The notes: generated from the sequence alone by a model not told the origin. Positions 31,985 to 43,340 are shown, counted from the first letter of the stretch. The stretch: 64,000 nt of DNA from Procambarus clarkii (GCF_040958095.1 NC_091160.1:34603410-34667409); one strand, 5' to 3'. Numbers and translations are program-made.

Positions 31985-32389
31985 CCTCAGAAGCCTGGTA
32001 TCACCTCAAAAGATTATATTGGCAATATTGGAGTCCATTTGAAGCAGCGATTTGCAGTCGACACGGATGGGGCATCAAGTGTGTGTATGGACCTCACTTT
32101 ACACCTTGATGAAGAAAGCCCAATCGTTTCTTATGAGCATGTTGTTCCTTGTTGTCACGCATCTGAAGAATTACCCTCAAATATATATTTCGTGACAGGA
32201 AGTTACAGCTGCTTCCACGAAGATACAGATCAGTGTAGCATTCACGTTGACTTTGAATGTCGTGAAAAATCGTGCAAAGAATCAAAGCTTCATATTAATT
32301 TTGGCTTCATTTCCAATTATCAGCTCCTGGTGACAGTGGACTTTAGCTACGAACTGTCTACTCTTCTGGCCATTAACAGAAAATTATGA
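31985..32389 (+). CDS. Unrecognised ORF in intron 1, opposite strand
   Basis: I do not recognise this ORF. The frame is open for 134 codons from just after a TAA (31982) to a TGA at 32387-32389, with no ATG at its 5' end. A good splice acceptor shape (CTAACCTCAG) lies exactly where the frame opens (31981-31989), so it could be a terminal exon. The translation is complex, not repeat-derived: hydrophobic-polar alternation suggesting beta strands, and nine cysteines, several paired or closely spaced (CCHA, CFHE, CSIH, FECREKSC). It is antisense to the LC3 gene. It may be an exon of a nested gene, a retroposed gene fragment or a chance ORF in a TE. Confidence 0.3.
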   Translation, partial: PQKPGITSKDYIGNIGVHLKQRFAVDTDGASSVCMDLTLHLDEESPIVSYEHVVPCCHASEELPSNIYFVTGSYSCFHEDTDQCSIHVDFECREKSCKESKLHINFGFISNYQLLVTVDFSYELSTLLAINRKL

Positions 32390-32668
32390 CGAAGGATAAG
32401 CTTCAAAGTGTTCAAGATACCATCAATTTTTAGTGAGAGCTTGCAACGAACCTCCTATATATTGCATTCCTGTTACTTCTGAAACGTTAAAAAAGGTGAA
32501 GAACTAGTCAATATCACATGCAGCCTTGGCTAATCACGGCCACCATTTTCAGAACTTCCAATGGTTCTAGCATTAGTCTAAGCTTAGTGACACTGAAAAC
32601 CAGTCACATCTACCGTCAACCACTGACTGATCCAACATTTATGACAAATTCCAGCATCAGGCAATGTA
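32390..32668. other. Intron 1: nothing identified
   Basis: Possible 3' UTR of the preceding ORF if that is real. Confidence 0.3.
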
Positions 32669-32818
32669 GATGTTAATCTCTCAGAATGTTTGGTAATGTT
32701 TGTTGTTTGTGATGTGTTTATATGTATGTATTAACACTATGTACTGAACAGGGTGAGAATAGCTTGAGCTACCTCATCCCTTTGTGTGTATTTTACCTCA
32801 AACTTATTTCAATTCCAG
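32669..32818 (+). mobile_element. P-family retroposon
   Basis: TCTCTCAGAATGTTTGGTAA ... GAGAATAGCTTGAGCTACCT ... ACTTATTTCAATT. The AATAAA near its end is mutated (CTCAAACTT). Confidence 0.85.
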
Positions 32819-33316
32819 CATTTGGATCGTCATCTGAGCAATAATACCCGTCAAAGAACCCTGCTAGAGAGCCCATACTCATTGACCTCGCTGAGTTTCC
32901 ATTGAAAATACACAGCTTACCAATCAGTAATGCCCTGGTTGAACGGGTATTTTACACAGTAATATCTCTGAACACTGAACCGAAAAATCGAATGGGACGA
33001 CATATACCTTTTTGACGCATGTTCATTCCAGAATAAACCCGGACTTGAGGCTCATCGCTTGAACTCATCATATCTATGCTAAAATATGATTTTGCAATAT
33101 ACAAGAATGAAGTTGTGGATACTGAACAACTTCTCGATGATAATAAACACTCTTCAACTGTGAACAGTCAACAATTCACCCATAATTGTGTGTTTCATGT
33201 GGCGAATATTGATAAGTTATCATGAGTATTGATAAGTTATCATTGCATGTATTTAATTTAAAATGCGACACGATAATATTAATAAAAACCAATAAAACAG
33301 TGGAGTGGTTATCTAG

Positions 33317-34822
33317 GAGGGTTACCTCCCCCCCCCAGGTGTTATCTAGGAGTTACCTCCCCCCCCCCCAGGTGTTATCTAGGAGTTACCTCCCCCCCCA
33401 GGTGTTATCTAGGAGTTACCTCCCCCCCCCCCAGGTGTTATCTAGGAGGGTTACCTCCCCCCCCAGGTGTTATCTAGGAGGGTTACCTCCCCCCCCCAGG
33501 TGTTATCTAGGAGGGTTACCTCCCCCCCCCAGGTGTTATCTAGGAGGGTTACCTCCCCCCCCCAGGTGTTATCTAGGAGGGTTACCTCCCCCCCCCAGGT
33601 GTTATCTAGGAGGGTTACCTCCCCCCCCCAGGTGTTATCTAGGAGGGTTACCTCCCCCCCCCAGGTGTTATCTAGGAGGGTTACCTCCCCCCCCCAGGTG
33701 TTATCTAGGAGGGTTACCTCCCCCCCCCAGGTGTTATCTAGGAGGGTTACCTCCCCCCCCCAGGTGTTATCTAGGAGGGTTACCTCCCCCCCCCAGGTGT
33801 TATCTAGGAGGGTTACCTCCCCCCCCCAGGTGTTATCTAGGAGGGTTACCTCCCCCCCCCAGGTGTTATCTAGGAGGGTTACCTCCCCCCCCAGGTGTTA
33901 TCTAGGAGGGTTACCTCCCCCCCCCAGGTGTTATCTAGGAGGGTTACCTCCCCCCCCCAGGTGTTATCTAGGAGGGTTACCTCCCCCCCCCAGGTGTTAT
34001 CTAGGAGGGTTACCTCCCCCCCCAGGTGTTATCTAGGAGGGTTACCTCCCCCCCCAGGTGTTATCTAGGAGGGTTACCTCCCCCCAGGTGTTATCTAGGA
34101 GGGTTACCTCCCCCCAGGTGTTATCTAGGAGGGTTACCTCCCCCCAGGTGTTATCTAGGAGGGTTACCTCCCCCCAGGTGTTATCTAGGAGGGTTACCTC
34201 CCCCCAGGTGTTATCTAGGAGGGTTACCTCCCCCCAGGTGTTATCTAGGAGGGTTACCTCCCCCCAGGTGTTATCTAGGAGGGTTACCTCCCCCCAGGTG
34301 TTATCTAGGAGGGTTACCTCCCCCCAGGTGTTATCTAGGAGGGTTACCTCCCCCCAGGTGTTATCTAGGAGGGTTACCTCCCCCCAGGTGTTATCTAGGA
34401 GGGTTACCTCCCCCCAGGTGTTATCTAGGAGGGTTACCTCCCCCCAGGTGTTATCTAGGAGGGTTACCTCCCCCCAGGTGTTATCTAGGAGGGTTACCTC
34501 CCCCCAGGTGTTATCTAGGAGGGTTACCTCCCCCCAGGTGTTATCTAGGAGGGTTACCTCCCCCCAGGTGTTATCTAGGAGGGTTACCTCCCCCCAGGTG
34601 TTATCTAGGAGGGTTACCTCCCCCCAGGTGTTATCTAGGAGGGTTACCTCCCCCCAGGTGTTATCTAGGAGGGTTACCTCCCCCCAGGTGTTATCTAGGA
34701 GGGTTACCTCCCCCCAGGTGTTATCTAGGAGGGTTACCTCCCCCCAGGTGTTATCTAGGAGGGTTACCTCCCCGGGTGTTATCTAGGAGGGTTACCTCCC
34801 CCCAGGTGTTATCTAGGAGTTA
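33317..34822. repeat. 1.5-kb minisatellite, 30-33-bp unit
   Basis: Nearly 50 copies of AGGAGGGTTACCTCCC...CAGGTGTTATCT. The first units have C-runs of 8-12 and lack GG in AGGAGGG. The middle has runs of about 9. From about 34056 to 34770 roughly 24 copies are exactly 30 bp and identical. The last unit again resembles the first (AGGAGTTA). Three long plus-strand ORFs here are by-products of the repeat. Confidence 0.97.
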
Positions 34823-35995
34823 ACACCTCTGAAACCCGAGGTTTCTGGCCCAGTCCTTAATTTAATACCACATGGCAGCTTGTACCTCTCAGATGTCACC
34901 AAGTCGTCTTCCTCCTCATGTCTAGTCACACCACGAGGTCATTCAATATCATTTTTTTGTTTCAATATGGCTATCTAGTACCATTTGGTAATTCAATGCC
35001 TTTGAAAAGTACTTTCATCGTCTCATTTCTTTAGCTTCTCTCTCCCTCTCCCACCATCCCCACCCGGTGATGGAGGGTCGAGGGCGTGACTCTGCCAGAC
35101 ATCTCCACAACCAATGGGGAAAAAAAAATGTTCATGCAACCAAACCAGTTTGTTACGGCACTGCCAAACATGAAATCATGGTAGCTACCTGCACACTTCA
35201 TCTCGTAGAGCTGCATGGTGAGGGCCGGAGGCTCCGTGGGGGCGAACAGGGCGGCGGAAACACTTCAATATTTGCGGCCGTATGTCTGTCTGAGAGAGGC
35301 GGGCCTTCAGAGCATGTTGGGCGGGGCCGGGACGCCTGGCCACGATAGTGCTTGCTCCAACACCTCTACAAGCCTAGACGGGGTATATATATATATATAT
35401 ATTCCCCACCGACTATAGTATGTCAGATGTGTATAATTCACAGTTTGTTGCTAGCAGAGTAACGCTAGTCGAGCAAGGGTGGTAAATTCTGGCTTAAAGG
35501 TATCGAGTGAGCGAGAAGGTTTATATGCCAGTTCAGCTTAACACACTCAACCAGGTCCACACTACTTAGGGTGCACGAGAGAGCACACGGCCACACACAC
35601 ACACTATACAGCCCCGACACACACACAGATGGTGTACACACACGCGTAGACACAGGCTTCCCCAAGCTACCTTCACAACAGCGTCCGGGCGTGTGTCTCT
35701 AGCGGCAGTGTGCACATGACTGAGTCAATGGGGCTCTGGCGCCGGTTGTGTACGGGTGTGTAGGGGGGAGTGGTAGTGGGGGGCCACGTGTGTACACATG
35801 ACCGTGGCGGCGGCGGGGAGTGTATGTACACACACCTACACACACCTACACACACACACACACACACACACACAAACCATGATAGTGAGTAAACCTTATC
35901 GGCCGACACTGCAACTCTGACGTCTGCCAGACACCATCACGCGCCAATTATTAGACCTTTCAGACCAGTTGGCATGAGGTACCTGGAGCTTTGCA
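34823..35995. other. Intron 1: no gene; small simple repeats
   Basis: (TA)n at 35382-35403, CA-rich patches at 35590-35645 and 35828-35875. Confidence 0.45.
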
Positions 35996-36350
35996 ATTAC
36001 TTTATTCACTCTCGTATTCTTGAAGATATCCTCACAGTATACCCAAAATTTGCCAGTGCAGGCTATTAAACACATGACTCTGTATGACTAACCATCCTGC
36101 GAGATGGGGACTTGTATTACCACTGCTACCTTATTCAATCTTGTGTTGTTGATATCCTCAAAATGCATCCGGAGTCTGCCAGTGCAGACCGCTAATCACA
36201 TGCCTCTGTATGACTAACCATCCTGTGTGATGGGGATTTTATAGCATCACCTAGTTAGCTTTTTTGACACACTGTACTCCACTTCATATAGTCTAGGGTA
36301 GCTGCACTAATGCAGATGTACCTAATATGTTAAAAAAAAAAAAAAAACGC
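35996..36350 (+). repeat. Tandem pair of a 130-bp repeat with poly-A tail
   Basis: Two diverged copies of TCTGCCAGTGCAGACCGCTA ... CTGTATGACTAACCATCCTG ... GATGGGGA. The second continues to TGCAGATGTACCTAATATGT and A15, a retroposon-like 3' end. Confidence 0.8.
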
Positions 36351-36782
36351 GCCGGCTTGCAAGACTTATTGATCAAAACTGATGCAAAGCAATCAATCAA
36401 TCTCTCGTAGATCGCGAGTTGAGGTAGAATGGAATGCAGGGGGGGGGGGTGGCAAGGTCATCCCCTACCCCTCTCTTTCTCTCCCCTCAACCCCCTCCCT
36501 AGCGAGCATTACTGTAGCCTAACACCTCACTCGCCCCCTCGTAGTCGCAGCACACCAGTAAATGTGCAATATTTTATCTATTGAAGGCCTTACTCCAGCA
36601 GGTGGAGGAGAGTGGCAGTGGTTCACTCTTACTATTACACATGACAGGGTACAGCGAGCGATCGTCTGCGAGACGGTTGTAAGGTAGGGGAGGGGGACGA
36701 AGACAGTGGAATGAGCGAAGGTTTGAGACACACACACACTGGTGGGACAGGACAAGGTCGACCCTTCTCACAAGCGCTCAAG

Positions 36783-36814
<32 letters not shown>

Positions 36815-36902
36815 ACCACCCCCGTCTCGCTCTGTCCCCACACACCACGTTGCTCCTGTCTACACTTCCCTGTCCACACTCCCCCCTCCCCCCCCCCCCC
36901 CT
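36351..36902. other. Intron 1: no gene
   Basis: TTGC repeat at 36784-36812 and a C-run at 36887-36901. ORFs are low complexity. Confidence 0.45.
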
Positions 36903-37585
36903 ACAGTGCCGTCTTGGACCCATCCTGTTTCTAATAAATGTAAACGATCTTCCGGAGACTCGTTCCTCTCAATGTTTGCTGATGATGCAAAAATTATGAG
37001 AAGAATCAAGACGGATGAAGAGACAGACAGAGACTACAGGACAACCTGGGCAAACTGGAGGAATGGTCTAGAAAAATGGCTGCTAGAGTTCAACTCAGAA
37101 AAGTGTAATGAAATTAGGCGAAGGGAGCAGGAGGCTGAACACAAGGTACCATCTGGGAGGTGAAATCCTGCAAGAGACGAATAGAAAGATCTGGGGGTTG
37201 ATATCACACCGAATCTGTCCCCAGAGGCCCACATCAAAAGGATATCATCAGCGGCATATGCCAGACTGGCCAACATAAGAACTGCCTGTAGAAACTTGTA
37301 CAAGGAATTGTTCAGGATCCTGAATGCCACTTATGCCAGACCAATCCTGGAGCATGCAGCTCCAGCCTGGAGTCCATACCTAGTTAAACACAAGACAAAG
37401 AGAAGATTCAGCGGTATGCCACCAGACTTTTCCCGGAACTGAGAGGTATGAGCTACGAGGAAAGGCTGAAGCTGAACCTCACGTCTCTGGAAAACAGAAG
37501 AGTAAGGGGAGACATGATAACCACCTACAAAATTCTCAGGGGAATTGACAGGGTGAACAAAAGAAAACTCCTCGGCACGGAGGCC
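36903..37585 (+). pseudogene. CR1/Rex1-like LINE, RT region
   Basis: Contains LGPILFLINVNDLPE, then (next frame) MFADDAKIMRRIKTDEETDR with the catalytic FADD motif, and continues to MSYEERLKLNLTSLENRRVR and GIDRVNKRKLLG. Several frameshifts and a TGA near 37160. Breaks off where a different LINE fragment begins. Confidence 0.85.
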
Positions 37586-37599
37586 CATTATCTTGAAAT

Positions 37600-37979
37600 A
37601 AACTGTAAAAATATAAAGTTAATAAATATAAATATTTAGGCATATATGTTGGATATACCGATGAGAGTTTGGAAGCAGAGATGAACAGACTGTTGGGTCA
37701 ATGCCGGAAGAGATTACAACCTCTGAAGGCCTTGGCATGCTGTGGAAAGGGAGTGGGAGTCCCTGTGCTACGAATGATATACTCGAGTACTGTAAGATCT
37801 CTTATTGATTATGCTGCGCCTGTCATTCCTTGTTTTGGTAAAGGTAGGATGGGCAAGTTGGAGAAGGTACAAAATGAAGCCATGAGGATTATCTTAGGAT
37901 GCCCAAGAAATGCTATGATTGAGATAATGAGGATGGAGTTGAATCTGCAGAGTATTGGGGATAGAATTGAAGAGATAAT
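37600..37979 (+). pseudogene. RNase H-type LINE fragment (RT-RNase H linker)
   Basis: KYLGIYVGYTDESLEAEMNR, LRMIYSSTVRSLIDYAAPV, VQNEAMRIILGCPR and RMELNLQSI align with the corresponding part of the 50.8-51.3 kb LINE (VLRMFYIHAVRSLVDYAAPV, IQNDAMRVITGAPR). About 50 per cent similar, so a different subfamily. Interrupted by an S2 SINE at 37980. Confidence 0.8.
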
Positions 37980-38246
37980 AGTCTCCGTGGTGTAGTGGTA
38001 AGACACTCGCCTGGCGTTCCGCGAGCGCTATGTCATGGGTTCGTATCCTGGCCGGGGAGGATTTACTGGGCGCAATTCCTTAACTGTAGCCTCTGTTTAA
38101 CGCAACAGTAAAATGTGTACTTGGATGAAAAAACGATTCTTCGCGGCAGGGGATCGTATTCCAGGGACCTGCCCGAAACGCTACACGTACTAGTGGCTCT
38201 ACAAGAATGTAACAACTCTCGTATATATCTAAAAAAAAAAATAAAT
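37980..38246 (+). mobile_element. S2 tRNA-headed SINE, full length
   Basis: tRNA-like head TCTCCGTGGTGTAGTGGTAA ... GGGTTCGTATCCTGGCCGGGGAGGA (A- and B-boxes), body GATTTACTGGGCGCAATTCC, tail CTACAAGAATGTAACAACTC and poly-A. Inserted in the preceding LINE fragment. Confidence 0.9.
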
Positions 38247-38312
38247 AAGAGCCCAATAGGCTCAGGAACCTGTACACCAGTTGATTGACAACCCCTGCAA
38301 GCACAACCAGGT
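38247..38312 (+). mobile_element. 3' tail of a CR1-like LINE
   Basis: GAGCCCAATAGGCTCAGGAA, CCAGTTGATTGACA, CCCCTGCAAGCACAACCAGG. Confidence 0.85.
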
Positions 38313-38463
38313 GAGTACAGACGTCGCTCTTGTCCACACCCAATCCTCACCACTCCCAGTTAAAGACTTCTCAAGGTATCCGCCTCGGCAATCTTGCTCG
38401 ACTGACATTCTTACCCGCAGCCATTACCAATGTTTCAGTGAAACTCAGGTTTACTGGTCCTGA

Positions 38464-38555
38464 TGAGCCAATCTCCTCGATGATTGATGACGATTAAGCC
38501 ACCCAAAAGGTGGCACGGGCATGAATAGCCCGTAAGTGGTGGCCCTTTTGAGCCA
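38464..38555 (+). mobile_element. H2 element with 7-bp target duplication
   Basis: TGAGCCA at 38464-38470 and 38549-38555 flanks a 78-bp unit with GATTAAGCCACCCAAAAGGT and GGCACGGGCATGAATAGCCC, ending GTAAGTGG. Confidence 0.8.
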
Positions 38556-39405
38556 TTACCAGTATCAAGAGCTGATACTGGAGATCTGTGGAGGTGCGAC
38601 TGCACCCTGCGTGACGGGAGATGTCTCCTCTCTTCCTATCCCCCCCATTCGTTAATACCTTCCATCACTTTGTGCCAAATTTCCCTTCCTCCTCATCTCC
38701 CACTTCGTTAGCAATTTTAAAACGCTAACCTCAAAACCTTTCAAATTTGGTGTAAATATTATTGCTCTTTCTAACCTGTAAAAAATCTATTCGTCTAGCC
38801 TCATACGCTCAGAAGACTAGAGTGGCTTAGGCTTCTATTATAATTTCAACACTTTAGGCGCAGTATAGTTGATATAGAAGACAACCACAGCTTTTGGAAA
38901 TGATAGCAAATTTAGTAACCATTTATAGGAAAGTGCCAATATATACTCATGGACCTCCAGAAGAATGACATATTGAATTTGGTCAAATTAAGAAACTTTT
39001 TGTTTTAAGACAGCATAAATATAGAACCTAACCTGTCCTTAAACTTCTCTAAAGTACATACATATGCTATACCAGGCCTAGGAATTTTTAAGATGGGGTT
39101 TTAAGATTATATATATATATATATATATTACACCCCCCCCCCCTCCACGGACACTAAAAATTATTAAAAAAAAAAATTTGGTGGTCCATCACTACACAAC
39201 GTTACTTTCGACAAGAGACACACCTAAATTAAAAAACACTAATTACCGGTTTTCTTTCGTTCCTTAGTCTTACAGTTAACTGGACACTTAATTTTAAATT
39301 TCAAATTGGCATACATTGCTAAATACATAAACCAGTCTCACGCCGGCTCATGTATTTTATGAACTGCAAGGTACTGTTTATATCCCCGAGTGGGTGCACC
39401 GAGTG
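38556..39405. other. Intron 1: AT-rich, no gene
   Basis: (AT)n at 39109-39128. Otherwise nothing recognised. Confidence 0.4.
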
Positions 39406-39443
39406 ACCGTTAATAACCGTTATAATTAACGGTTATTAACGGT
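39406..39443. repeat. 38-bp near-perfect palindrome
   Basis: ACCGTTAATAACCGTTA / TAAT / TAACGGTTATTAACGGT: 17-bp arms with a 4-nt spacer. Confidence 0.95.
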
Positions 39444-39647
39444 GCACAGTGACCGTTATTCACTTGAATTTAAATCCATACAAGGGTAACTTCGTGTCCT
39501 GGCCGTCGACAGAGACCAGACACGTTAATACATCACCTTTAATGCGTCCAACTCCTGGGGGGGGGGTGGGGGTCTGCTCCCCCCTCTACACCCCCCTCCC
39601 CCCCCCCCGGCCGCCTCGCAATACCATACATGCAGCCCACATCTGCA

Positions 39648-39759
39648 GCTGTTGAGCACCGCTCCTGTGCCAGGTAAGTCCACTATGGGCTCACCATAGC
39701 CCGTGCTACTTGGAACTTGTTCCGAGTAGCTTAATCTATAACAAAAATGCTGCTGTTGA
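39648..39759 (-). mobile_element. H1 element with 8-bp target duplication
   Basis: GCTGTTGA at 39648-39655 and 39752-39759 flanks a core plus tail module in reverse orientation. Confidence 0.85.
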
Positions 39760-39896
39760 ACTACGTGGTCTGCAGAGTCGTCTGCTTCCCCCCCCCCCCC
39801 CCCCGTCAACCCTCTGCCCCATCCTAACTACCCATACGCCTGTCTACCTTTTTCCGAGTGCATGATCGAGTAAGCCTATAATTAGCCGAGATGAAC

Positions 39897-40031
<135 letters not shown>

Positions 40032-40186
40032 CCAAGAAGTTCATTTCTTGAGAGTCAAATGACGCGATTATCTAATACTTTGGTTATATTATTTTATGTA
40101 TGTAATGTTCCTCGCCCTTGTGTAGTAGCACATATGTACTATATTGGGGCTAAGAGCGTGTAGTAGGCCTAAGGATTGCTGGGAGA

Positions 40187-40345
40187 GTTGACCAGACCAC
40201 ACACTAGAAGGTGAAGGGACGACGACGTTTTGGTCCGTCCTGGACCATTCTCAAGTCCGACTTGAGAATGGTCCAGGACGGACCGAAACATCGTCGTCCC
40301 TTCACTTTCTAGTGTGTGATCTGGTCAACATACTTTAGCCACGTT
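40187..40345. repeat. D-family inverted pair (72-bp arms)
   Basis: GTTGACCAGACCACACACTA ... CCATTCTCAAGTC is followed immediately by its reverse complement GACTTGAGAATGG ... TCTAGTGTGTGATCTGGTC. Only a few mismatches. Confidence 0.9.
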
Positions 40346-40400
40346 ATTGTGACTCGTCGCCTGCATTGCTGAGAGAGGTTAGGGGAAATTAAGTCAGGGT

Positions 40401-40583
40401 AAACCTCAGATTAGGAAATGTATATGTTTATCTCTCAATGTTTGGTAATGTTTATTGTTTGTGATGTGTGTCTATACATGTATGAACACGTACTGAACGA
40501 GGTGAGAATAGCTTGAGCTACCCCATCCCTGTGTGTGTGTATTTTACCTCAATAAACTTATTTCAATTTCAAACCTCAGATTA
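40401..40583 (+). mobile_element. P-family retroposon with 13-bp target duplication
   Basis: AAACCTCAGATTA at 40401-40413 and 40571-40583 flanks a 157-bp unit ending CAATAAACTTATTTCAATTT. No tRNA-like boxes seen. Confidence 0.92.
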
Positions 40584-41495
40584 CACAGTTACGGAAGTAG
40601 ATACATCTGAAGCTCGTGGGAAGTGTGTTACGAGGCTCAAACACTGGGGCCCAAGAGCCGACACTTAACCCTGCACAAAGCTCTAGAACGTGGCACAGTA
40701 GATAATGTGCACCGTACTCCGTCATCCAGGTTAAGGCCAGCGCTGAATGGCTGACCGCGTGGATAGCCTCGCCTTGGGATAATGGGACTGAGGAAATCGC
40801 ATGGGTAGTCCTAGCAGGCTTCCTGTCCAACCTGTCCTCTTAAAAAGAATGTCGCTTTTGGCCGTTTGCCCGTATGACCGAATTTGGACGTAATTTGAAA
40901 ATAAAAAAAATGTGAAAATAAATTTGGGATTTTTTTTTTCAACAACAGTAAGTTAAGGGTCCTCTGATGGGTTAGGTGGGCAGGAAATTCTCATAAAGTT
41001 TCAAAACATTATGAAAAACGTTAATTTAAAGTGTCCTCTTATAGCCTCTGCGCGTACGCCGGACGACTCAAATAGAAAACGGAACAGAACGTCACTTTTG
41101 TGAGTCGATTTCATTTCAAATTACGTCCAAATTTAGCCATATCGCGCATACCAGCCAAAAGTGACGTTATTTTTAAGAGGACGGGTTGTCCTGTCCCCGA
41201 CAATATCATACCTAGAAATGAGGCCATGCCCGCCCCCCCCCCTTGCCTCTACCACATGCCCAGCTACCATACAAGGACGTGCCCAGACCCGAGGATGCGC
41301 CAGCCCTCACGTACCCGCCCTGCCCCGCGCGTCTGGGCCCCTGCGCGCTCGCACACCGCGCGTCTGGGCCCCTGCGCGCTCGCACACCGCACCCCTGTAA
41401 CCCGTAACCCCCACCCCCCTCCCCCCATAGAGGCGAGCTCGCGAGCACGCACGCACATAGCTTCACTACACATTTAAAATCAACATTTTTTTCTT
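40584..41495. other. Intron 1: nothing identified
   Basis: A 31-bp GC-rich repeat (CGCGTCTGGGCCCCTGCGCG) runs two to three times at 41310-41395. Confidence 0.45.
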
Positions 41496-41607
41496 AAGGC
41501 TTTATTCAGCATCGCTCCTGTGCCAGGTAAGTCCACCACGGGCTCACCATAGCCCGTGCTACTTGGAATTTGTTCAGAGTAGCTGAATCTATAACAAGGC
41601 TTCATTC
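41496..41607 (-). mobile_element. H1 element with 12-bp target duplication
   Basis: AAGGCTTTATTC (41496-41507) and AAGGCTTCATTC (41596-41607) flank an H1 core plus tail in reverse orientation. Confidence 0.85.
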
Positions 41608-41655
41608 TTTCCTGCCTGAAACGCTATGCGTGCTAGTGGCTAGACAAGAATGTAA
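41608..41655 (+). mobile_element. S2 SINE 3' fragment
   Basis: CTGCCTGAAACGCTATGCGT then GCTAGTGGCTAGACAAGAAT. Confidence 0.75.
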
Positions 41656-42377
41656 AAATACCAATCTTTTGTAATCTCACAAACCTACTCTACCTCCTTG
41701 TAAAAATTGTCAATCAATCTACCTCATTGTAAATACAATTATCATGATAATTACCTTTAATCAACACAGGCTGATGCCTAAAATTAGATGCACTACCAGG
41801 TGAGCCATGCCACCTGGATCTTGTCAGAGAAAAGATAGTTTTAAGAGACACGGTTGCACAATTCTCTTGGTTATTGGTGTAATAAAGAGCCAGGGACGGA
41901 GCACAGGACCCGAGGGAGGACCCAGAGCACAAGGGCTGAAGAGAGAGAGGCACTCCAATGGAGTTCCACTCGACCCAGAGCGAAGCAGCTTTAATTAAAA
42001 CAAGCTGGTGAACCAATCTCGCTTACGAGAAATAAGATGGTAGAATTGACCACGAAATACAAAATATTCTGGGTAATCAAAAAAGATAAACAGACCGACA
42101 GGAAAGAGGCATGCAAGAATGGACAGGTCATCAAGGGACAGGGAAACACGGCTCCAAAATGGGGATCAGAAATCAGAATTATCCTGGTACGAATAGGTTT
42201 AGGAGTGGAAAATTAGGGAGGGAACATTTTATACACAGATTCAATAGTTTATTCAACACGACACAGAGTCTAAAACGGTTTTCAAAATTGACAGCAACAG
42301 CTCAGACCCTACCGTCAAGCACAGCACACAATTATATATATATATTATATATATATATATATATTATATATATATAT
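41656..42377. other. Intron 1: no gene; (AT)n at right end
   Basis: 42333-42377 is an AT-dinucleotide palindromic stretch. Confidence 0.45.
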
Positions 42378-42751
42378 GTCGTACCTAGTAGCCAGAACGC
42401 ACTTCTCAGCCTACTATGCAGGGCCCGATTTGCCTAATAAGCCAAGTTTTCATGAATTAATTGTTTTTCGACTACCTAACCTACCTAACCTAACCTAACT
42501 TTTTCGGCTACCTAACCTAGCCTATAAAGATTGGTTAGGTTAGGTAGGGTTGGTTAGGTTCGGTCATATATTTACGTTAATTTTAACTCCAATAAAAAAA
42601 AATTGACCTCATACATAATGAAATGGGTAGCTTTATCATTTCATAAGACAAAAATTAGAGAAAATATGTTAAATCAAGAAAACTTTGCTTATTAGGCAAA
42701 TCGGGCCTTGCTTAGTAGGCCGAGAAGTGCGTTCTGGCTACTAGGTAAGAC
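42378..42751. mobile_element. 374-bp MITE with about 73-bp terminal inverted repeats
   Basis: GTCGTACCTAGTAGCCAGAA ... at the left and its complement ending CTGGCTACTAGGTAAGAC at the right, with about five mismatches over 73 bp. The interior carries CCTAACCTAACCTAAC and, inverted, GGTTAGGTTAGG. It sits in AT-repeat, so a target duplication cannot be read. Confidence 0.9.
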
Positions 42752-43289
42752 ATATACATATATACATATATACATACATATATACATATATTACATATAA
42801 CACTTGCTGGTTGGCTGGTCAGTAAACTGCTGTTGCCATAGTAACTCGCTATGGGTTGGTAGCCTAACTTGTAACAATCCTAAGCCTAAATCAGACTTCA
42901 ACACCAAAACCAAGCTATTATAAACGCTCGCAGGAAGCCTATTACGTGAAAACGGTTACCCGATCAATTGCGAAAAATCCCCTAATTTATTTTTACATTT
43001 ACATGCCAAAATCCTGCAAGCACGTTGGAAATATGTTAACATCACGTAATTTCACGAAAGTATACACGAGTAATGATTTCTACAGTATTGGTTACAGTAA
43101 TAATACTGAACGCGATTACTAATGCATGGATAAACTAAAGTATTACTCAACCGGACTTTTGAAATGGGAATATTTATGTTTAGTCAACACCAGGCTGTCT
43201 GTCGGTCTGGTCAAGTGTTGATTGGTGACAAGTGCCAAGTTACAGGACCTCAGTGAAACACTTAAACTTCAAGTTTCCAAACATATACA
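42752..43289. other. Intron 1: nothing identified
   Basis: Short (ATAC)n at 42752-42795, otherwise unique-looking. Confidence 0.4.
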
Positions 43290-43328
43290 AGATTCGAATC
43301 CTCGTCACGGCCCTTGTGGATTTGTTCA
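43290..43328 (+). mobile_element. S3 SINE fragment
   Basis: GATTCGAATCCTCGTCACGG then CCCTTGTGGATTTGTTC, flanked by CAAGTTTCCAAACA on both sides (43268-43281 and 43327-43340), a probable target duplication. Confidence 0.8.
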
Positions 43329-43340
43329 AGTTTCCAAACA

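Noticed and set aside
33222-34823. Three overlapping plus-strand ORFs of 189-265 codons
   Set aside because: They lie wholly in the 30-33-bp minisatellite; frame changes follow C-run length and the translations are pure repeats.
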